From Oxytricha trifallax (taxonomy: Eukaryota > Ciliophora > Spirotrichea > Sporadotrichida > Oxytrichidae), in NCBI GenBank assembly GCA_000711775.1, contig ARYC01000304.1:104736-168735 (forward strand): 64,000 nt of DNA, in the 5' to 3' direction. Every line of letters starts with the position of its first letter. Within the stretch, counting starts at the first letter, position 1. Positions 57,101-64,000 of this stretch are shown here, one piece after another. The notes under the pieces were generated by a model. The model made no database searches, was not told the DNA's origin, and saw only the letters and a list, made by a program, of their open reading frames with translations. The position numbers were made by a program, and so were the translations under genes.

Positions 57101-58345
57101 AAATGACATGGCTGATGAGAAAGCATATAGGTAGAGCTCCAATTAGAAAGACGCTCAACTTTATCAAAGCGTTCAATAAAAATCAGCATCTGCCAATAAT
57201 CATTAAAAACTTAAGTCAGTAGAACTTAAGCAACCACTTATTAATGCATGGACCAAGAATTAATAAAAGATTGCAGAGTCAGTTTAAGTAAAGAGAGAAA
57301 TTTAAAGTCATAAACGTACTAATAGTCATTAGTAGGAATTGCACATGCAAAATTAACTCGTTTCATCTTCTCTTCCAGCTCCTCCTGTAACAAACATCAC
57401 AAATATAATCTATAATTTCAACTTAACTCCAGCTTAGTAACTTCTCAAAGACTAAGAGCTTCAGATTTAACTATAGAAATAATAGTAATAGCAGTAAAAA
57501 AGTAGCTCCTCTTCTCGCAGACCTTAAACTTCCAAATAAAATATGGTGAGAGGAGAAAGTGCAGATATAAGGCCAAAGTAACAATTTTAACCTCTTGATG
57601 GCAGTCAAAGTACTAAAAATAGAGACTAGTAGTCCAATAGACAAAAGCTAAACACTCTTGAAGTTTTGAAAAGTGAGTTGCAAAATGAAGAACTAATGTA
57701 TAATGGATACTCAGGACATTCAAAGACCCCTTAAAGCTTAAATAGTAAAAAGAGGCCTCAGACAGGATCGATTAATAGTAGGTTAACTGGAGGCTATAAA
57801 ACATAAAAGATAGAAATAAGTGGAAATTAACCTCAATATTTGATTGGACAGGGCAATATTGAAAGAAGAAGCAATAATTAACATAAACTTAATTCAAAAG
57901 GAAGTTCCTAAACACCAAAGAATATACCTTTGCAAGGTTTAAGTTAGACTTAGAATCTACCTTCTACAAATTAGGGTGTTTTAATGGGTACAAATCTAAA
58001 TCAAAATCAAAGTAAGTACTAAACTAAGCACTATTTTTTACTATTATCTTGTAAATTTCTTATTGGGGATTACCAGAAACTACTATAACAACAATAAAAT
58101 GAGCAACTTGGTTACCAAGACTAGCCAACAACACCTTAAAGACTTGGTGGTCAAATTTAAAATCAAAGAGGAGACTCAGCTTAAAATTAAAATAGACAGA
58201 GGCATGCAAATTTGGCTTCTTAGACACAATAATTAAAGTTAAATTATGATTAATTGTTTATGAGAGGGCAGATCTCACCTTAAACATAAATTACCACACC
58301 ATAAAGCAAGAAACAACCTAGAAGCTATAGTAGCTCAAACAATTT
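54184..58345 (+). CDS. FCP1/SCP-like CTD phosphatase with Q/N-rich flanks
   Basis: HAD-family phosphatase of the NLI-IF/SCP type, which dephosphorylates Ser/Thr, classically on the RNA polymerase II C-terminal domain. MDS 1: [16 protein letters not shown]; then [18 protein letters not shown], a Q/N-rich region, and the catalytic domain: [15 protein letters not shown] (DxDxT nucleophile), [74 protein letters not shown] followed by [11 protein letters not shown], and [21 protein letters not shown] long Gln/Ser/Asn-rich C-terminal region follows (to about 58345). Introns: 55542-55597, 55701-55737, 55890-55928, 55973-56052, 56321-56357 and probably one starting at 58013. IESs are listed separately. 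The 3' end is uncertain; the next gene could be its continuation. Confidence 0.85.
54233..55347 (+). other. Probable IES after the first phosphatase MDS, pointer AATC
   Basis: AATC at 54229-54232 and 55344-55347 joins FLFSDN to [11 protein letters not shown] in frame. The 1.1-kb interval is AT-rich without genes. A 4-bp pointer is weak evidence alone. Confidence 0.5.
56376..56404 (+). other. 29-bp IES in the phosphatase domain, pointer TAATG
   Basis: TAATG at 56371-56375 and 56400-56404; removal gives [15 protein letters not shown], the expected family sequence. Confidence 0.85.
56631..56907 (+). other. IES in the phosphatase domain, pointer ATTC
   Basis: ATTC at 56627-56630 and 56904-56907; removal gives [18 protein letters not shown], the expected C-terminal helix of the SCP domain. 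Confidence 0.85.
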
Positions 58346-58578
58346 AATTTTTATAAAGGACTTACATATGGGAATTTTAAGAATTTATTTTATTTTTTCA
58401 ATTTTATTTTTATTTTTAACTAAAACAAATAGTAAAATTAATTTATATTATAATTTATGTGACATTTTGAATAATAAGTGTTTTAAAAAGAAAATTTAAT
58501 CATAAATATAAGCTATATGGTTTGCTTGCTATCTAAATACAAATTGTATTTATTCTCTTTTATTAGTAAATACACATT

Positions 58579-61500
58579 TATAATAATAAAACAAAAACTA
58601 TAAATGTTAACTTTTAATTAAACAATGGTGCTTAAGGAGTCTAATAAAATCAAAAATAAAACAACAATAATTAAATTATGATTGAAAACCAAAAGTTAAA
58701 TAAAAACACATTCCTAAATCAAACTCCAAAGCACAGAAGAGAAGATAATTTCTAAAGTGATTAACAAACATAGAATTAAATGATGTAACAGGAAATTATT
58801 ATGTCACAGCAAAAGGGTGGATAAAAGGCTTTACAAGAAAAATATGCTGCAATTAAATGTTAAAAATTACTCTGATTTTATTTTAATATTTGTGATCTGA
58901 TTTAACTTATTAGCAAATCGTTTAACATTATAAAAAACTGTCCTTCATCTTAAATTGTATCTGAATAGTTAATCTAACAATAAAAAAAAATTTTTTATGA
59001 TTAATCAGATGCTCAGAATTAATTGAATAATTTAGCATTTCACATTAATTGTCTATAGTAAAGATTTTTTCATAAAATTCATCTTAACATATTTGGGAAT
59101 AATTAGAAATATATTGGCATAAATATATTTCTTTCAAATTGATTTTTAGTTATTTATAAATAATTTTTTTATGTATTGAATCTTGAACAAAAACATTGAG
59201 GCACCTAATTTGGCAAAGACCCTAAGAAACAATCAAGGGCATCTCTACGAAAAACTCCGAGCCTCTCACTAAAACGCAACCCAGTTTATGAACAGAGGAG
59301 ACGATGCCCTACAAACTTAAAATCTCTCCCCAAAAAGCAACATGACAGTAGGCTAGAAGCTTAACTCCAATAGAATGATTCAAAATCTAAATGCAACTGA
59401 TAAGTTGAAACTTGACTACAGACTTACTGATTATAATAATTAGCAGTAGTAGCAGTATCAAGGGATATTTATGAATTTTGCAAGCACTCCATAAAATTAG
59501 AATTTCGGCAGTCCTACTGCAGTTAATATCAATTCTAGATATACTGCACCTGGTAGCTCAAAGCATCAATAAGCAATAAAAAATATATATTCTTATGATC
59601 TATATTTTGAAAGTTAAGCTGCTCATTTGTAGACTGCTCAGGGTAGCTAGAGATCTTCCTTGAATGCTAGACCAGGCAATGGAGTCAACAATCTTTCTAA
59701 TAGTTTAACCACTTCCAATAACCTAGGAATACTGGGAACATCAACAGCCAATATGAACTATGGACATAATTTAGTATTTTTAAATTAAAACTTAAATCCT
59801 TATCTAATTGAATGCTTAAAATTATTTTATGGATAGTAGTAGTAGCAAATAAATAACATGAAAAATAGATAGGGATTCGAGAACACACATAAATTTGACA
59901 AAAATGAGTTAGCATAGTTCAACTAAGATTCTTAGTAAATTATGATGCTTCATTCCAATGCGATTAAAAGAAGGTGACTTAATTACTGACTAAACTTTAA
60001 AAATATTTAACTATTAACAATTTATTTAAGTTAAGCAATTAAATAAGTTAAATATAATCTATATGAGGCAATTGAATTTAATCTTTATAATTATAATTAT
60101 AAATTATTAATGAGCAATATTTCAACTTAAATCTCAAGTGTATTAAACTTACAAAATAAAAGTTTGAGTACTTTCAGTGATATTCAAGCCAAGATAGAAA
60201 AACTAAAATCTAAACTTAATTGTTAACATTTAATATATTTATTTAGGAATTTCTTAATAGTTTACCCTAAATACTATAGACTAAAAACGTCCAAATAATT
60301 TGCATTAATCAGTTCAACAGGATATCAAATAAAATAATAATGGAAATTTCGATAAGTTAATTGATAGACAGCATATCTTGAATGATCATTATAGAAGTGT
60401 TTATAACTCAGAAGATAGATGATATCTAGATTTAACCACCCATCAATTTGCTCATTAATATAACCCAATGTAATAGTAATAGTCAGTCAGTCATGTTGAT
60501 AAGGGGAAAGTTGAGTTAAGTGATAGGTTAAGGAATGAAGAGGATTTCGATGAAGACAATTAGATTATTAGAGGTGCTGATATTATGAAAAGTATAACGA
60601 ATTTACACAGTCATTTGAGAGAAAATAGTAAAATTATAGATTAAAAAGTAACTGATGATACATAGGATGGTAAAAAACTTGGATAGTCCATAATTTAAAA
60701 GTTGAATTTGGGTAGCTTGCATATATTTGAAAATTCATTTGAAAATAAAACCATTTAGAGTCCAATATTACGAGAGATAATTTAAATTAGAGATGAAAGA
60801 GAGAGGTAGAAATAATCAAATGATTCTTTAAGAAATTAATAGCACCCTGAATTAAAAACACAAGCTTAATCAAGAAATTTCAATCATAAAACTTTGCAAG
60901 ATTATAATTTTAATGAAGAGTTGCACACTCAAGACTATAAAGAATCTCTCAATAAAATTGTGAATAAAAATTAAGACTTTATGACATAATCACAGAAAAG
61001 ACTATCATCAGCGAATAGTTACAGTAAAAGAGATGTAGATACAGCCTGAAGTAATTTGAGATTGTTAAAGCGTAAAATGTCTGCCAAATCTCTAATTTAA
61101 ATGAGACAAGATAAAAAGCAGACACACCACTAAAATATGAATAAGAGTTTTAATAATGCTAATATTTCAAAAAGATAAAAAGAGGAATCGTATTTTGAAG
61201 AAGATTTTGATGAATTTAGAGAGAACGAGCTTCTTAAAATTAACTATATCAGAGAGAAGGATAACTTATATTTATTAATTTCCCATAAAATAATTTTTAT
61301 TTAACTAAGTCCTAACTAATTCATAGATCTCTAGACATCCTTTAAACATTAAGTATAGACTTTCGCAAGTCTAAAAAGTCTAAAATTTAAAGAAAGTAAT
61401 GAATTAGTCTTATCACAACAACACAAATCCTTCCAACATCAACCACGAAAATATTGAGACAATGAACTCGCTTATACTGAATGGAGGTTTTAAACTGCCA

Positions 61501-61933
61501 AGAATTTCACAAATTATACAGTAAAACAATGAAAACCAAACGAATAACTCTTACAATCACATATAACCAGATAGCAACTATAATCCAAATAGATCGTTCT
61601 TCACAGCTCCAAGAAGACTGCAACTTCTTCCAATTAAAGATTAGAATTCCTAATCGTTTCATTAACATCAAGAGGAGAGACCCTTTAAAATATAGCGAAT
61701 AATTTAGGATAAGACTTTACTTGAGAAATAAATAGAGTAATCAAAGCGAGACTATGTTAAGGAAACTTAAAGGGTAAAGTAAAGTATAGGCGGTTATTAT
61801 ACTGAGAGAGAGAAGCAACAGTAATAGTTGCAAACTCTTAAAGCTAAAAAGTAAATGATGCATAATAGATAGCAAGATAATTTAAGAGAATAGATCGAAG
61901 AAGATTAACAGTCATTGCATAACTTCTCTCAAT
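58579..61933 (+). CDS. Q/N-rich protein gene in MDSs, interrupted by TBE-8
   Basis: Ciliate-code blocks: MIENQKLNKNTFLNQTPKHR (ATG near 58679); KTLRNNQGHLYEKLRASHQN through KFDKNELAQFNQDS (about 59210-59980); SNISTQISSVLNLQNKSLST (about 60112-60235); a long frame 60290-61270 (GKVELSDRLRNEEDFDEDNQ, ESYFEEDFDEFRENELL) containing two in-frame TGAs (60420-60422 and 61047-61049); and NINHENIETMNSLILNGGF through REQIEEDQQSLHNFSQ (61385-61933), open up to the TBE-8 end. The last block is heptad-rich. No domain recognised. The frame is also open upstream of the ATG, so this could be the 3' half of the phosphatase gene. The remainder must lie beyond TBE-8. Confidence 0.6.
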
Positions 61934-62014
61934 CAAAACCCCAAAACCCCTTAATGAGGTTTATAAGTGCTTTGATTTGTAGGGAATTTGTTAGGGGTTG
62001 GGGTTATTAATTAA

Positions 62015-63079
62015 ATGCGAGACAAAAATAGCAAGCTTTTGGGGTCTATTTATGATGAAGAGTATATAGATTTAGTGTTTAAACTGCGTTATGGATGTGA
62101 TATGTATAGTGAATAACTCAAACCAGTACTGAACTATAAGTCTACAGCACTGCTCTTAAAGCGTAGTCCCTCAACTGTTCGCTCTCACTGCTTGAAAGCT
62201 GTGTAATTAAAGCAATAGTAGTTGAATTCTTAGCCTAAGAGGAAGTCTAAGTTTCTATAGAAGCATATTGACTATCTTATTAATGAAAAAACTTTGAAGT
62301 ATTGGGCTCACTTCTCTCTCGACTAACGAGCTATTATGTTTCATCGCCAGTTCCCTGAGTTGAAGATCTCTGCATAGACTGTTGCAAACATTTATAAACG
62401 AAACGGTATCTCTTACAAAGGTGTAAATCGTATCAAGAGAGTCATTGATTTCACTCTGCCATTTTTACAACAACAACTTAAATTATATTTATAATTAAAT
62501 GCAGAGAGCCTAATAGAATAATATTAAGTTTATTCATGCTGACGAGGCTGTGTTTACATTCAACACTTTCATCTAGAAGTCTTGGTATAAGAGGCATAGC
62601 AACATAGAAGTATATGACTAGAAAGTCAAGGTATAAACAATGGCTATTCTTGGAGGAATTAGCGAAGATACTGGTTTAGAAACTTATCTTATTCATCCTC
62701 GCTCTATTAAGACAGAATAGTATATAAAGTTCTTAGAACAGCTGAGAAAGAAGTACCCTGAATAAGAGATTATACTACTCGTTGATAATCTTTCTGTTCA
62801 TAAGACCAAAGAAACAAGGAAGAGTTATGAACAACTTAGAATAACGCCAGTGTTCAACGTACCTTACAGTCCATAGTTAATGAAATTGAGTTCTACTGAG
62901 GAATATTAAAAAGCCATTACAAGAAACTGCTGCTATATCACTTAATGCATGACCTACCTATCGATACAGTAGACTTTATTAAAAGATCAGCGAAGAGAGT
63001 AGATAATTTATTGGCTTAAAAGTGTGCTAAAGAAGGGAAAGCGAATGTATATAAATAAGTTTTGTAGTTAAGTTAATGA
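62015..63079 (+). pseudogene. TBE-8 transposase
   Basis: ATG 62015 (MRDKNSKLLGSIYDEEYID), TGA 63077-63079; the length equals that of an intact gene (1065 bp) only because an extra T near 62465 and a lost T near 62877 cancel. The conserved Trp after the catalytic Glu is TGA (TACTGAGG near 62895). HADEAVF and LVDNLSVHKT are intact. Confidence 0.85.
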
Positions 63080-63088
63080 ATATATAAG

Positions 63089-63872
63089 TCACATTTAAAA
63101 ATCTTTAGAGGGAGCTGGCTTCACTTTCTTTTCTTCTACTTCTTGCTTCCCTCTTCATAAGTTTCTTCTCTTGGTGCCAGCTCCAGCACCCATGTTCATT
63201 GACTCTAGAGGCTAAATATTTGAATAAAGTCTCTTGCTAACTTCATACTTTGTCTGCGACTTTCGCTCTCTGTGAAGCTTGCTCTATTCCTTCATCAAGA
63301 AGATGCCAGTACCAGATTTTTCTAAAGAATTAAGCTAAAAATCTTATTTTAAATATAAGGATGCTTCTGCAGCTCTAATAGCCAGCTCTCACTTATCTTG
63401 ATCCCTTGTTTGTCTTTATCTTCTGAAGAGATGCTGTACCTTTTCTAATGAGATTCTTGAATAACTTCTTTCAAGTAATCACCTTTAATTGTTGCAAGTA
63501 TGCAAAATAAATAGTTTCTTTCAGGTAGTTTATTTGACAACTACTTCTTAGTTGGCAGATACTGCGAAACCTCTTGGTCATTCATAGCATCATCGTATAA
63601 GTTAGTCATTGAGATTCTGGATAATTTGGAATCTCTGCAAACTTTACATCTTAAGTTTTCAATGCTTTCTTCTCCTCGCAGAGTATCGCTTTTAGAAATG
63701 ATATTTTAGTACCTTCCATCGTTGGCAGGAACAAACCAACTACAGAATAAAGATAAGCTTCTATGATCATTACCTTGCTGCACCAGGTAGCGATGCAAAT
63801 CCTCCTTGCTTCTAAATCTTTTTATAAATTATTGTGCTTGCACTCTTTCATTGCATCATTTATTGACTCCAT
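63089..63872 (-). pseudogene. TBE-8 22-kDa gene
   Basis: ATG 63870-63872, TGA 63089-63091 (KEKPAPSKDFQM-like tail). Contains the usual blocks but small indels: one base lost near 63850 (CACTCTTTCATTGC) and another near 63615 (GAGATTCTGG), so the frame is broken. Confidence 0.8.
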
Positions 63873-64000
63873 CTTGTTTACAGATCTAAGAAATGATATT
63901 CAAATTTAAGTTTATTGATTTCAATTATATACCTCTGTAAAACTTACTATTAAATATGAGCATCCTATAGGAGGTCAACCTCTTAGCAGGATATGGAGAA

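Larger units (their letters stand above)
61934..64000 (+). mobile_element. TBE-8, 5' part, runs out of the window
   Basis: Left end CAAAACCCCAAAACCCC at 61934 following AAT. Same subfamily as TBE-2 and TBE-7. It interrupts an open coding MDS, so it is either an IES in which the gene resumes on the far side, or a disruption of the gene. Confidence 0.95.

Noticed and set aside
1..64000. Bacterial-type features (operons, ribosome binding sites, CRISPR arrays), tRNA and rRNA genes
   Set aside because: None seen; code, introns and IESs show a ciliate germline genome.

Overview
The window looks like germline (micronuclear) DNA of a stichotrich ciliate, most likely Oxytricha/Sterkiella. Four things point there. 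(1) Real reading frames stay open only if TAA and TAG are read as Gln, with TGA as the sole stop. (2) Eight transposons end in C4A4 telomere-like inverted repeats, carry 3-bp ANT target duplications, and encode the three proteins of telomere-bearing elements (TBEs): a DD34E transposase, a 22-kDa protein, and a zinc-finger/kinase '57-kDa' protein. (3) Genes are cut by short AT-rich spacers flanked by small direct repeats; deleting the spacer plus one repeat restores the frame, so these are internal eliminated segments (IESs) with pointers. (4) The DNA is very AT-rich, with short GT-AG introns. All joins below were made by eye.

Layout. 1-2311: 3' part of TBE-1 with a MITE inside its transposase gene. 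2411-6331: a cation-channel-like gene in several macronuclear-destined segments (MDSs). 6104-41325: five diverged copies (units A-E) of one segment carrying the last MDSs of the channel gene, a tail-to-tail four-transmembrane gene, a small Cys/His gene and, further out, a decayed third frame. The four unit-to-unit junctions are occupied by TBE-2, TBE-3, TBE-5 (with TBE-6 nested inside) and TBE-7; TBE-4 sits inside unit C. About 28 kb of the window is TBE.

41280-61933 is unique sequence with MDSs of ordinary genes: a minus-strand Q/N/S-rich gene (41280-44575), a VPS33-type Sec1/Munc18 gene (44770-47217), a minus-strand coiled-coil gene (about 48530-51010), a 579-codon IES-free minus-strand gene (51844-53583), an FCP1/SCP-like CTD phosphatase (54184 to about 58345) and a Q/N-rich gene (about 58579-61933) interrupted by TBE-8, which runs off the window. 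A second copy of the MITE and a different foldback element lie between 47376 and 48451.

Most notable: the four-TM/small-protein gene family amplified with a TBE at every junction; a SecA-like helicase pseudogene captured inside TBE-4; a MITE with TA duplications present twice; a GC-rich IES between perfect 13-bp pointers; and a coding-looking segment present in unit C but missing at the same place in unit E.
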